NCBI GenBank assembly: GCA_023957215.1
Contig: JAMLHH010000002.1
Coordinates: forward strand, 62,001 to 126,000
DNA: 64,000 nucleotides
Source: Chitinophagales bacterium
GTDB lineage: Bacteria; Bacteroidota; Bacteroidia; Chitinophagales; JADIYW01
Reading direction: 5' to 3'
In this document: one piece after another, positions 46,435 to 55,586 of the stretch
How positions within the stretch are numbered: position 1 is the first letter of the stretch
How the letters are laid out: each line of letters starts with the position of its first letter
Translations under genes and position numbers: made by a program
The notes under the pieces: generated by a model
What the model saw: the letters and a program-made list of their open reading frames with translations, nothing else
Databases searched by the model: none
What the model was told of the DNA's origin: nothing

Positions 46435-46460
46435 ATCTCCAAAGTTCTGTCTTTGGAGAT
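46435..46460 (-). promoter_or_regulatory. Perfect 10-bp hairpin between uvrC and the TonB receptor gene
   Basis: Arms ATCTCCAAAG (46435-46444) and CTTTGGAGAT (46451-46460) with loop TTCTGT. It lies 33 bases after the uvrC stop and 86 bases before the receptor ATG. There is no U-run on either side, so it is not a textbook terminator. On the minus strand its distal arm supplies a TTTG 16 bases before a TATATTTG box, so it could be an operator at the receptor promoter. Confidence 0.6.
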
Positions 46461-46492
46461 GAAAATATAGATAAAAAACTATCTGACAATGA

Positions 46493-48274
46493 TTATTTGA
46501 GTGCTTCCAACAAGATTTTGGTTTTACTTTTTCCGATGAGTGCTTCTATCTTATCTATATCCGTAGATTTAATCTTTTTGATCGAACCGATTTTTGTCAA
46601 AAGTAATTCTGCTGTTTTTGTACCTATTCCTTTTATGTCCGTCAAACCGGTCTTGATAGTTCCTTGTGAACGTTTATCGCGATGAAAAGTGATTCCGAAG
46701 CGGTGTGCTTCATCTCTGATATGTTGAATGACTTTGAGTGTTTCTGATTTCTTATTGATGTGTAAAGGATAAGGATCTTCCGGGTAGTAAATTTCTTCCA
46801 AACGTTTTGCGATAGAGATACATTGAATCTTATCATCGAGGCCAAGTTCATGAAGACTTTGCATTGCCATGCTTAGCTGACCTTTCCCACCATCAATGAC
46901 AATGAGTTGTGGCAAAGGAGCATTTTCTTCCAATTGTCTTTTATATCTACGATAGACGATTTCTTTCATCGAATCAAAATCATTAGGTCCTTCGACAGTT
47001 TTGATATTGTAATGTCTATATTCTGAACGGCTCGGTTTGGTATTTTTAAAAACCACCATTGCAGCTACCGGAAAATTTCCCTGAATATTCGAGTTATCAA
47101 AACATTCGATGTGAAAAGGCAGGGTTTTTAGTCTTAATTCGGTTTTCATCAACTGTAAGACACGCTCTTCATTGGTGATATCTTTAATTTTCTTAATCTC
47201 ATTCTTCTTGATAAAAAATGCATTCTTATAGGCTAAATCTATCAATTTTTTCTTGTCTCCAATTTTAGGAATAGAAAAAGAAAATTCGGGCAGATTATGT
47301 CCTTCATCCAATTCAAAAGGAAGTAATATCTGTTCGTTAGTTTCTGTATTGAGTAAAATTTCCAAAAGAGCCTGTTCCAAAAGATATTCTTTGGTTTCAT
47401 CTAATTTTCTTTTGATGACCAAATTTTTTGCTTTGACAATAGTCCCGTCAAACACGTATAAATAGTTGATATAAGCAGCTTTCCCGTCATCATAATATCC
47501 AAAAACGTGAAAATTACCCAAGCCGGGATTGACGATATGGGTTTGCTCCATATACTCTTTGAGAAAGATCATCTTGTTTTTCCAATCCTCAGCTTCTTCA
47601 AAACATAGGCTTTGGGCGGCATGCTCCATATTGTCTTTGAGTACTTTTCTGACAGTAGATAATTTCCCTTTGAGTATGGCTCTGATTTCATCAATATTTT
47701 TCATGTAATCTTCTTCGGTCTGTAAGCCTTCACAAGGTCCGAGGCAATTACCAAGATGATATTCCAAGCATACTTTAAACTTGCCGGCCTTGATATTCTT
47801 TTCGGAAAGATTTAAGCTACAAGTTCGGATGGGATAGAGGGTTTTTATCATTTCCATCAAAGACCTTACTTGATGTAGCGAAGTATAAGGGCCGTAGTAT
47901 TCGGCACCGTCTTTTATATATCTTCTGGTAAAAAAAACTTTAGGGAATCTTTCATTGGTGATTTTGATAAAAGGATAGGTCTTATCATCTTTGAGTGCAA
48001 TATTATATTTAGGCTGGTACTCTTTGATCAATGCATTTTCGAGTAAAAGTGCATCTCTTTCAGAATTGACGACAATGTGCTGAATGTCGGCAATTTTTTT
48101 GACCAACATCTTCGTTTTGTTAGAGTGACCGGCATTTTTATTAAAATAGCTGGAAACCCTTTTTTTTAGGTTTTTGGCTTTCCCGATATATAAAAGCTTT
48201 CCATTTTTATCATAATACCGATAAACGCCCGGGTTTTCGGGCAAAGCTTTTACAAGGTCACTTAATTTTTTCAT
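46493..48274 (-). CDS. uvrC: Excinuclease ABC subunit C
   Basis: 593 residues, full length. It makes the two incisions of nucleotide-excision repair with UvrAB. The GIY-YIG nuclease (residues 10-95) reads LPENPGVYRYYD and LLYIGKAKNLKKRV, and a UVR helix pair lies around 200-235. The C-terminal RNase-H-like nuclease has IECFDNSNIQG and VIDGGKGQLSMA with the catalytic Asp residues. Helix-hairpin-helix repeats (TDIKGIGTKTAELLLTKIGS) end the protein. It follows the PBP1A gene by 6 bases in one operon. Confidence 0.96.
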   Translation of the reverse strand: MKKLSDLVKALPENPGVYRYYDKNGKLLYIGKAKNLKKRVSSYFNKNAGHSNKTKMLVKKIADIQHIVVNSERDALLLENALIKEYQPKYNIALKDDKTYPFIKITNERFPKVFFTRRYIKDGAEYYGPYTSLHQVRSLMEMIKTLYPIRTCSLNLSEKNIKAGKFKVCLEYHLGNCLGPCEGLQTEEDYMKNIDEIRAILKGKLSTVRKVLKDNMEHAAQSLCFEEAEDWKNKMIFLKEYMEQTHIVNPGLGNFHVFGYYDDGKAAYINYLYVFDGTIVKAKNLVIKRKLDETKEYLLEQALLEILLNTETNEQILLPFELDEGHNLPEFSFSIPKIGDKKKLIDLAYKNAFFIKKNEIKKIKDITNEERVLQLMKTELRLKTLPFHIECFDNSNIQGNFPVAAMVVFKNTKPSRSEYRHYNIKTVEGPNDFDSMKEIVYRRYKRQLEENAPLPQLIVIDGGKGQLSMAMQSLHELGLDDKIQCISIAKRLEEIYYPEDPYPLHINKKSETLKVIQHIRDEAHRFGITFHRDKRSQGTIKTGLTDIKGIGTKTAELLLTKIGSIKKIKSTDIDKIEALIGKSKTKILLEALK

Positions 48275-48280
48275 TTTTCA

Positions 48281-50491
48281 TCAAAACTGACTTTCGATAC
48301 TTCTATCGTCTAATGGCGCAAAACCTTCAAAATCTTCAAGGTCTTGCTGACAGACATTCCGTATCAAAGTCGTATCATCCGGTGTGAAAAAATCGGCATC
48401 TACTATATCTTTAAAATGAGAATCTTTCACTACCTTTTCAAAAAACTTACCCCAAATCGGTAACGCAGCGGCTGCACCTTGACCGAGATAGGTGGTCTTA
48501 AATCTTAAAAATTGTTCATCATTTCCGACCCAGACACCTGCTACTAAATTAGGTGAATAGCCCATGAACCATGCATCCACGTTTTTATTGGTCGTACCGG
48601 TTTTTCCGGCAAATTTCAAATTACCCAGATTATAGTTTCTTTTAAGTCTGTTACCCGTACCTCCGGTCTCCACTACGCCTTTCATTACATCCACCATTTT
48701 ATAGGCTGTATTTTTACTAAAAGCTTCCACTTGCTCTGTTGAAAAAGCTTTTATCAGGTTGCCATTCTTATCTTCAACACGTGTGACCATTAAAGGTTTG
48801 GTGCGCAAACCACCGGATGGGAAACATGAATAAACCGTGACCATTTCGTAAAGTGAGATATCTCCTGCACCCAATGCCATTGCGGGATAAGCCGGTAATT
48901 TTGTAGTAATACCCATGCGTTCACCCATTTGTACCATAGCATCGGCTCCCAATTGTTTGACCAAGTATGCTGCGCAAGCGTTGTCGGATGTAGCGAGACA
49001 CCTTTTAATCGTTTTTTCTCCTCCTGCACCTTTGACAGTCCAAACATTTCCGGCAGGAAGTTTTATGGAAATGGTGCCGGCAGGTACAGAGATACAAGGT
49101 GACCAACCATTGTCTATGGCAAGTGTATATAAAACCGGTTTATAAGTAGAGCCGACCTGACGTTTTGTATTGACATTTACGTGGTCATACTTGAAGTACT
49201 TAAAATCTATTCCACCTACCCAAGCTTTGATATAACCGGTTTCGGCATCCATCGCCATAAATCCGGTCTGCAAAAACATCATGTGGTATTTGATAGAGTC
49301 TTTAGGTGTCATGGTGGTATCTTTTTCACCTTGCCAAGAGAAAACCTTCATCGGGACAGCTTTGTTAAAATTATTTTCTATCTCTTTGTCGCTCATTCCA
49401 GCGACCTTTAGCTTTCTATATCTATCCGAATTTTTGATGGCCAATGCCAATCGCTCTTTGCCAAGACCCACATCAAAAACATTAGAGCCTTTGTACTGGT
49501 TTGAGAAAAGTGTCTGATATTTAGATAGATGTTCACGGACAGCACTTTCTGCATATTTTTGCATTCTCGAATCAATGGTTGTATAGATTTTTAGCCCGTC
49601 TTTGTACAAATTATAGGTTGTTCCGTCTTGTCGAGGGTTTTCTCTCAACCAAGTCTTTAATTCTAATGCCAAAATTTCTCTAAAATAAGGTGCTAATCCA
49701 TCAACATGGCTGATAGGGTTAAAGTGCACCTGAATATCCTCATCTTTAAGTTCATTGTACTGGAGTCCAGTGAGCTTTTTGTTTTTGACCATCTGGTTTA
49801 AGACCACGTTTCTTCTACCTTTTGAGATTTGCGGATTCCTAACGGGATTGTAATAAGATGGCGCTTTAAGCATTCCTATTAGTACTGCCGATTCTTCCAC
49901 AGTCAAATCTTTCGGCAATTTGTTAAAATAAACATGAGCTGCACTATGAATACCTACCGCATTGTTAACAAAATCTACTGTGTTGAGATACATGGCAATA
50001 ATTTCATTTTTAGTATATCTCTTTTCAAGCCGAATGGCAATGATGTATTCTTGTGCTTTTTCAATTATCCTTTTAATGACATTTTTTCTTCGTGTGTCAT
50101 TAAACATATTTTTGGCAAGCTGTTGTGTAATGGTACTTCCTCCTCCTTCTTTACCCAATAAAATGATAGCTCTCAAAGTACCTTTTATGTCAATACCTGA
50201 GTGTTCGTAAAACCTTTGATCTTCCGTAGAAACCAAAGCATCTACCGTGGAAGGTGCCAGTTCATCAAACAAAACATTGGTACGGTTGTCCAAAAAGTAC
50301 TTACCTATCATCACACCGTCAGCGGAATAGATTTCGGAAGCAAGATTAGATTTGGGATTTTCCAATTCTCTGATATCCGGCAAATCGCCAAATATTCCAC
50401 AACCTGTCATTCCAAAAAACAAGAATGCCGCTATCATCCCCATACTCCATAGTTTCCACAGAAGTTTATAGTTAAAAAACATGTCTTTCAA
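48281..50491 (-). CDS. Penicillin-binding protein 1A (bifunctional transglycosylase/transpeptidase)
   Basis: 736 residues. N-terminal membrane anchor (17-31), glycosyltransferase 51 domain with the catalytic Glu90 in STEDQRFYEHSGID and the GGSTITQQLAKN motif, and a transpeptidase domain with S448-T-Y-K451, S502-D-N504 and the K630-T-G box. It polymerises and cross-links peptidoglycan in the periplasm. It starts one base after the sprE/porW stop region and precedes uvrC by 6 bases, so all three are probably co-transcribed. Confidence 0.95.
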   Translation of the reverse strand: MKDMFFNYKLLWKLWSMGMIAAFLFFGMTGCGIFGDLPDIRELENPKSNLASEIYSADGVMIGKYFLDNRTNVLFDELAPSTVDALVSTEDQRFYEHSGIDIKGTLRAIILLGKEGGGSTITQQLAKNMFNDTRRKNVIKRIIEKAQEYIIAIRLEKRYTKNEIIAMYLNTVDFVNNAVGIHSAAHVYFNKLPKDLTVEESAVLIGMLKAPSYYNPVRNPQISKGRRNVVLNQMVKNKKLTGLQYNELKDEDIQVHFNPISHVDGLAPYFREILALELKTWLRENPRQDGTTYNLYKDGLKIYTTIDSRMQKYAESAVREHLSKYQTLFSNQYKGSNVFDVGLGKERLALAIKNSDRYRKLKVAGMSDKEIENNFNKAVPMKVFSWQGEKDTTMTPKDSIKYHMMFLQTGFMAMDAETGYIKAWVGGIDFKYFKYDHVNVNTKRQVGSTYKPVLYTLAIDNGWSPCISVPAGTISIKLPAGNVWTVKGAGGEKTIKRCLATSDNACAAYLVKQLGADAMVQMGERMGITTKLPAYPAMALGAGDISLYEMVTVYSCFPSGGLRTKPLMVTRVEDKNGNLIKAFSTEQVEAFSKNTAYKMVDVMKGVVETGGTGNRLKRNYNLGNLKFAGKTGTTNKNVDAWFMGYSPNLVAGVWVGNDEQFLRFKTTYLGQGAAAALPIWGKFFEKVVKDSHFKDIVDADFFTPDDTTLIRNVCQQDLEDFEGFAPLDDRSIESQF

Positions 50492-53400
50492 TTAATATTT
50501 TTCTTTGTAAAATTTTTTATACTCATCCATCTTTTTCGTGGTAAATAGTTTGGTAAAATTTCCCTGTGAAATTAATAAAATTTCAGAACCTGCGATATAA
50601 GCTTTCAAATCGGGGTCTTTGGAATTTTTAATAATGGACATGCCATGCTCGGCAGCCTCAATATTTTTAAATCTTTTGACCAATAAGATAGGGTTTTTAA
50701 TGTCTAAATATGAATTACTACCACGGATTCTTTCATTTGGAAAGGTTTCATCCATAGCAATATTTATTTTTTTAATCAGCTCGATATTATTTTGTTGCGG
50801 CTGTTTATTGAGTATCATAATATAGTGGACATCGTCCTCAAACTTAAATAAATGTTCTTCAATTTCTTCTTTTTTTTCGGTAGAAGAGAGCGTATCTCCC
50901 TTTTCTTCTTTTTCTGTGTCAGCTAAAACTTTCAAATACATTTTGGCCATTTGTGCTTCTTCCGAGTTAGCATAAAATCTGACAATATTTTCCAAAGCCG
51001 ATTTATATTTATCTCTTTCACCGCATTTTATCAAGCTGAGTGCTTCCAAAAAGCTCACTTTCGGCAAGAGCCTTTGTTCTTGTGGAAAACGCTTGAGAAA
51101 ATCAGCTTTACCTGCTATTACCTCATCAAATTTTCCGATTTTATAGAGTGAATACAAGTCTATATATTTCTCCTCTGCTTTACCACTCAGATTGATGGTT
51201 TCCACCAATTGACCGGCATCGGCTTTATTCGCTTTTTGAAGTTTTTTGGTCAGCTCATGGTCAGGAAATTTCTCACTCAAAATTTTTGCCATCTGATCGG
51301 CTTTGTTTTGGTCTCCCATTTCTATGTATATCAACATTTTCGTGTAATAAGCATCCGGAATCAGACGGTGTTCCGAATATTTATAGAAAAGACTATCCAA
51401 GAAAATAAGTGCATTTTTGTAGTCTGATAATTTTTCAAAGAAAGTAATTGCCCTGTTATAATATGAAGTGGCTATCAAATCACGGGCTTGCTCAAGCTCT
51501 TCAGGCGTACCCGGGATTCTGTAAACGACGACCAGTGTTTCGGTATCGGTCGTATCTTTCATTTGATCCAACAAATCTTTGACACCATAAGTATTTTGTA
51601 AGATAATGGCTTCGCCTCTTCTCCACTCTTTCACATAAGGTCTATGTCCCCAATTTTGCTGAAATTCGTTGAAACCCTTGGTTCTCAAATCTATATTATA
51701 GAAATACCACTTGCCGTTATTGGTATATTGGGATTGGGAAGTATTAAAGTTTGTATTGTTTCCTATTCCCTGACTGAAAAATACGTCATCATCACCTTTG
51801 AGAAGTTTTTCTTTTCTCGAAAGTTTTCTTTCTACTTTATTTTGTTGTCTGATATATTGGGCGAGTGCATCTCTACTCAATGTGGACAGATATATCAGAG
51901 AGTCTTGCCGGTGAGCAATATCTTGTTGCTCAACTATTTCTTTGAGTGCTGAAATTTTCGTCTGCAAAAGGTTTTTAGTAATTGTGTCTTTGGTCATCAT
52001 CACGACTGCACTATCATACAGTTTGTAAGCATCTTTGAAAGAAAAATGGTTATATGCAATATCTCCGAGTAGTGCCAAAGCTTTGCTTTTCTGCTCGTCT
52101 TTACTAAAGATATAGCTTAAAGATTTGTTGAGATACTTGACAGCTTTTACAGTATCCTTTTCCTGCATGGAAATTTTAGCCAGACGGTACAATGCCTGGT
52201 CTCCCACCATTTTGTCTTTCGCAAACTTGTGATAAGCATCTATCAATTCGGAAGTCTTATCAGATGTTACTTTACCTGCTTGCGCATATTGATACATTTT
52301 TTCTAAGGCATTAAATCTCAAATCTTCATCTTTTGCTTTTTGTGCAAGTTGTTTATAGATATCGTAAGATTTTTCGGTATTATTTTCAGATATAAGCTGT
52401 GCCAAAAGGAAATTGTAATAGTTTTTCTCCTTTTTGCTTTTCATGTAAGAGATGGATTTCTCAAGTGCCTCACTGGCTTTCTCAATTTGGTCTATATGAT
52501 AGTAGTAGTATGATTTGACAAGATTGGTTTGTTTTTTCTGTGACTTTCTGAGTTTCAGAAGTGTATTGGAATATTCGACAATGCTTTCCGCACTTGTATA
52601 ATCTCCTTTTTTGATAAAGGTTTTTGTCATCCAGACCAAAGCTTCCGGTCTGCTGCTGAGATGCTTTATTTTCTCCCAAAGCGAAAGTTTGTCCATTCGT
52701 TCCCTTTCTTTGAGAGACAGGCTGTCTTCGACATTGGACACTTCCAAGTTTTTCTTTTTAGCTTCCAAGGCTTTCAGTTTCTTTTCGGCGGCGGAAAGTT
52801 GTGTTTGATTTCCTGAGTTTTTATCAAAATCTATGGAAATACCATCCGATATTTTATCCAAAATACCTCCTACACTCTTCTTTTTCTTTTCTACCGGTTT
52901 TGGTGGACTCGTTTTGGGCGGTGTAGAGGCAGAAGGGGCAGGAGTCTTGTATTTCCCTTTGGCTTTCTGCTTGAGCATCTTTTTCTTTGCCTTTATTTTT
53001 CTTTGGAGTTCTTTCTCCTTGGTTTTTTTTGCCGCATCCATTCTTTTGGTCTTATCATCAGCAGCCTGTTTGGCATCCTTGGCTTTTTCTTTTTGGGCTT
53101 CTTCGATTTGCTTTTTTTTGTCTTTAGCGACTTTATCTAATTCTTTTTGTTTTGCCTTTTTTGCTTTTAAAAGCTCTTTTTGTGAGACGATGACTTTCTG
53201 GTCGTTAAACTTTCCTCTTAGTACTGTGGAAACATATTGGAAATTGACCAAAGCACTATCCATTTCATCTTTTAAAAAATAAGCTTTTCCTAAAAGAGTA
53301 TAACAATTGTCCCGCCATCTCGAAAAATCGTGTCTTTGCAAGACAACACCCGTTTTGATAATAATTTTTTGCAAATCCTGTTCTTGGCTTTTGAGAGAGG

Positions 53401-53674
53401 GTGGCATATCGTGAAAGTAAAAGGGCAAAGTCTGTTGATAATCCGGCTCCGCATTTTTTTGATGATTTTTAAGCATTTCATCATAAATCTGCTTGGCATT
53501 GAAGTAGAAATTATTTCGGGTAGTGACATCTCCCCAACCTTTCTTGATGAGGTTGGTTTTAGCCTTTTTGGACTTCTTTTTTACAGTTTGGGCATAGCTT
53601 GTCTGATATTGAAAGAAAAAACAATAAAAAACTGCAATTAAAAATCCTATCTTTAGACAATTGTTGTGAGACAT
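50492..53674 (-). CDS. SprE/PorW-type TPR protein of type IX secretion and gliding
   Basis: 1,060 residues. Signal peptide (to about residue 29), then TTRNNFYFNAKQIYDEML, WRDNCYTLLGKAYFLKDEMDSAL and many TPR helices; in the second half, NNGKWYFYNIDLRTKGFNEFQ and WGHRPYVKEWRRGE are the family's most recognisable block. SprE/PorW is an outer-membrane-associated component needed for type IX secretion, which fits the sorting domain in the protein encoded at 59850-64000. A lysine-rich coiled coil with a Pro/Ser/Thr linker (about residues 170-300) is inserted in the N-terminal half and makes it longer than the roughly 860-residue relatives. It lacks the lipoprotein Cys of some members. Confidence 0.85.
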   Translation of the reverse strand: MSHNNCLKIGFLIAVFYCFFFQYQTSYAQTVKKKSKKAKTNLIKKGWGDVTTRNNFYFNAKQIYDEMLKNHQKNAEPDYQQTLPFYFHDMPPSLKSQEQDLQKIIIKTGVVLQRHDFSRWRDNCYTLLGKAYFLKDEMDSALVNFQYVSTVLRGKFNDQKVIVSQKELLKAKKAKQKELDKVAKDKKKQIEEAQKEKAKDAKQAADDKTKRMDAAKKTKEKELQRKIKAKKKMLKQKAKGKYKTPAPSASTPPKTSPPKPVEKKKKSVGGILDKISDGISIDFDKNSGNQTQLSAAEKKLKALEAKKKNLEVSNVEDSLSLKERERMDKLSLWEKIKHLSSRPEALVWMTKTFIKKGDYTSAESIVEYSNTLLKLRKSQKKQTNLVKSYYYYHIDQIEKASEALEKSISYMKSKKEKNYYNFLLAQLISENNTEKSYDIYKQLAQKAKDEDLRFNALEKMYQYAQAGKVTSDKTSELIDAYHKFAKDKMVGDQALYRLAKISMQEKDTVKAVKYLNKSLSYIFSKDEQKSKALALLGDIAYNHFSFKDAYKLYDSAVVMMTKDTITKNLLQTKISALKEIVEQQDIAHRQDSLIYLSTLSRDALAQYIRQQNKVERKLSRKEKLLKGDDDVFFSQGIGNNTNFNTSQSQYTNNGKWYFYNIDLRTKGFNEFQQNWGHRPYVKEWRRGEAIILQNTYGVKDLLDQMKDTTDTETLVVVYRIPGTPEELEQARDLIATSYYNRAITFFEKLSDYKNALIFLDSLFYKYSEHRLIPDAYYTKMLIYIEMGDQNKADQMAKILSEKFPDHELTKKLQKANKADAGQLVETINLSGKAEEKYIDLYSLYKIGKFDEVIAGKADFLKRFPQEQRLLPKVSFLEALSLIKCGERDKYKSALENIVRFYANSEEAQMAKMYLKVLADTEKEEKGDTLSSTEKKEEIEEHLFKFEDDVHYIMILNKQPQQNNIELIKKINIAMDETFPNERIRGSNSYLDIKNPILLVKRFKNIEAAEHGMSIIKNSKDPDLKAYIAGSEILLISQGNFTKLFTTKKMDEYKKFYKEKY

Positions 53675-53754
53675 TACTCAATAATACAATAAGTAACGCA
53701 ATTTCTTAATTTTATTTCACTTTCTTAAACATTAAGATTTGTAAATTGAACTTG

Positions 53755-54612
53755 ATGAAGTCTAAAAAGAAAAAATCGATTGAGGCGGAAGGCAAAAAGG
53801 TTTATAGGTTTCAGTTGATAGACATACATACCTACGATGTAAAATGGGTGATGGAACTCACCAAAGGTAATTTATTTATGCTCACAACTTCCGTTATCGG
53901 GATATTTTTAGTATTTGCCTTCTTGGTTTTTGCACTCACTCCTCTCAAATATCTGTTACCGGGATACGTCGGTACAAATGCACAACAGAAAAAGGAAATT
54001 ATAGAGCTCAAGTTAAAAACGGACTCTTTAGAAAACAATGTCAATATTTTCTCCCGGTATTATACAGACTGGGAAAAATTTATGAAAGACAGTATTCCTA
54101 TACATCTAGATAGATTAGCAAGTGATAGCATAGCGGTTTCGGATAGAGAGGCACAATTTCCCGAAAGAGGGAAATTAGAGGCAAAATATCACAAGGATTT
54201 TGAACTTTTGTATGAATTGGACGATAAAAGCAAGGTTTCAGAAAATGCCCTTATTTTGAGTCAACTGAGTTCGCCCTTTGAGGGAAAAGTGGCGACTGCT
54301 GGCAACAATAACATCAATTCTAAAGATTTAAGGATAAAAGTCATTCCTGATTCTGACGTACACGCAATATACGATGGAGTGATTATCAGTAAAATAGTTA
54401 TCAAAAAACGAGTGGTTTTTTATATTCAGCATACCAACGGTTTTGTGAGTATCTATCGGTTTTATGGTGAAGCTTTGGTGAAAAAAAATGAAAAAGTGGA
54501 GAAAGGGCAATTAATCGGCGTCATAGATAAAGATGACAAAGAACAAATCGCTACATTTGAGTTGTGGTCTGATGGCGGGCAAATTGCAGCAGGTAAATAT
54601 CTCGACTACTAA
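53755..54612 (+). CDS. Membrane-anchored M23-like protein, catalytic residues missing
   Basis: About 285 residues (ATG 53755; a TTG three codons earlier is possible). Cytoplasmic start, one membrane helix (about 42-62), a coiled segment (80-110) and a C-terminal LytM/M23 beta-fold. That fold has HAIYDGVIISKIV and IQHTNGFVSIYRFYGEALV, then KVEKGQLIGVID and FELWSDGGQIAAGKYLDY. The zinc ligands are largely gone (no H-x3-D before the first strand, and HLHFE is replaced by ATFELW), so it should be a non-enzymatic scaffold. M23 proteins of this sort sit beside bactofilins, as here (gap 11 bases). Confidence 0.85.
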   Translation: MKSKKKKSIEAEGKKVYRFQLIDIHTYDVKWVMELTKGNLFMLTTSVIGIFLVFAFLVFALTPLKYLLPGYVGTNAQQKKEIIELKLKTDSLENNVNIFSRYYTDWEKFMKDSIPIHLDRLASDSIAVSDREAQFPERGKLEAKYHKDFELLYELDDKSKVSENALILSQLSSPFEGKVATAGNNNINSKDLRIKVIPDSDVHAIYDGVIISKIVIKKRVVFYIQHTNGFVSIYRFYGEALVKKNEKVEKGQLIGVIDKDDKEQIATFELWSDGGQIAAGKYLDY

Positions 54613-54623
54613 AAACTTTGAAC

Positions 54624-55064
54624 ATGCTAAAAAACAAGTTTTTAAAAAATGGAATCAAACCGGCTGATGGCACTTCCGTAGTCGCCAATAGAATCAATGA
54701 GGATTGTTGTTTAGAAGGCAATATCAATTCAAAGTCGGATATCCGTGTAGATGGCAATATCAAAGGAAATGTGTGCAGCGCTTCAAAAATCGTCATTGGA
54801 AATACCGGTAAGGTAGAGGGCGATATCAAGAGCAAAGACCTAACGGTAGAAGGTATCGTCAACGGAAATATTGATGTATGTGGCACTTTGTATTTGAGAA
54901 AATCTGCCCAAATCGGTCCTTATCAAGTTACTTTTTCAAAAATTATTATTGAAGAGGGTGTAGAGGTAAAATGCCGACTGATGCCAAGAAGTGTAAATAA
55001 TCAAATCGACATCCAAAATGATGGAGAAAAAGAATCAGCGCAAGAAGTTTCAGACTTGGATTAA
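54624..55064 (+). CDS. Bactofilin
   Basis: About 146 residues from ATG 54624. The central beta-helix shows repeated short strands with regularly spaced V/I/G: NRINEDCCLEGNINSKSDIR, VDGNIKGNV, IVIGNTGKVEGDIKSKDLTV, EGIVNGNIDVCGTLYL. Flanking tails are short and disordered. Bactofilins form nucleotide-free filaments at the membrane that guide cell-wall enzymes and cell shape. The adjacent degenerate M23 protein is a probable binding partner. The 3' end overlaps atpZ by 47 bases. Confidence 0.92.
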   Translation: MLKNKFLKNGIKPADGTSVVANRINEDCCLEGNINSKSDIRVDGNIKGNVCSASKIVIGNTGKVEGDIKSKDLTVEGIVNGNIDVCGTLYLRKSAQIGPYQVTFSKIIIEEGVEVKCRLMPRSVNNQIDIQNDGEKESAQEVSDLD

Positions 55065-55230
55065 ATATTCTAATATTGGAGTAGAAATGGCAAGTGCTAT
55101 CTTTTTGGGAGCCATCGGCGGCCAGCAATTAGACAAAAAACTTGGAAATGAAACACCGTGGGGAACTATCGGTTTGCTTTTTGTGGGAATAGCTGTCGCT
55201 TTTTATGTAGTCTATAAACAGTTAAAATAG
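55018..55230 (+). CDS. AtpZ/AtpI-family F0 accessory protein
   Basis: 70 residues with two membrane helices (about 20-38 and 48-66), and the conserved GAIGGQQLDKKLG and PWGTIGLLFVGIAVAF of the AtpZ family. Relatives lie at the head of ATP synthase operons and help assemble the c-ring or carry Ca/Mg. Its start is inside the bactofilin gene, a 47-base overlap in another frame that keeps the full family length. No atpB follows in this window, so it is detached from the usual operon. Confidence 0.8.
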   Translation: MMEKKNQRKKFQTWIKYSNIGVEMASAIFLGAIGGQQLDKKLGNETPWGTIGLLFVGIAVAFYVVYKQLK

Positions 55231-55232
55231 CT

Positions 55233-55586
55233 TTGAAATTCTTTTTCAAAATATGGGGTATTCTTTTTGCTATCGGATGGCTTTTGTCCGAAGCGACACA
55301 TTCATCACTACAATATTTTACAAAATGGTTTGGAGTCATTTCCTTATTGACGACTCTTTTATTGGTCTTTAGTGCCAAAATAAAAATTACTCCTAAAACA
55401 AGTGCAATGATTCCTTTGGTCATCATCAGCTTGCAAATGATAGCAAGCGGAGCCGTTTTTATTATTTACTTTTCCCAACACAAAGAGAATGTGGGTTTGA
55501 GTTTAGGTTTGGGAGGAATTGTTTTTTTACTCTTCACAGTTTTGGAAGTTTATACTGCTGTTCATCATTCTCCGACTCAATCATAA
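55233..55586 (+). CDS. Small four-helix membrane protein of the AtpZ locus
   Basis: 117 residues with a TTG start, two bases after the atpZ stop. Four hydrophobic helices (about 5-20, 32-48, 58-80 and 90-110). No conserved motif beyond the membrane pattern. By position it corresponds to the small membrane protein encoded between atpZ and atpB in many Bacteroidota, probably another assembly helper. The last 10 bases overlap the convergent porin gene. Confidence 0.65.
   Translation: MKFFFKIWGILFAIGWLLSEATHSSLQYFTKWFGVISLLTTLLLVFSAKIKITPKTSAMIPLVIISLQMIASGAVFIIYFSQHKENVGLSLGLGGIVFLLFTVLEVYTAVHHSPTQS

Noticed and set aside
48281-50491. PBP1A as a lipoprotein (GMTGC near residue 31)
   Set aside because: The Cys lies inside the usual membrane anchor of this family, without a proper lipobox; probably incidental.
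53755-54612. M23 protein as an active peptidoglycan hydrolase
   Set aside because: The H-x3-D and H-x-H zinc ligands are absent.
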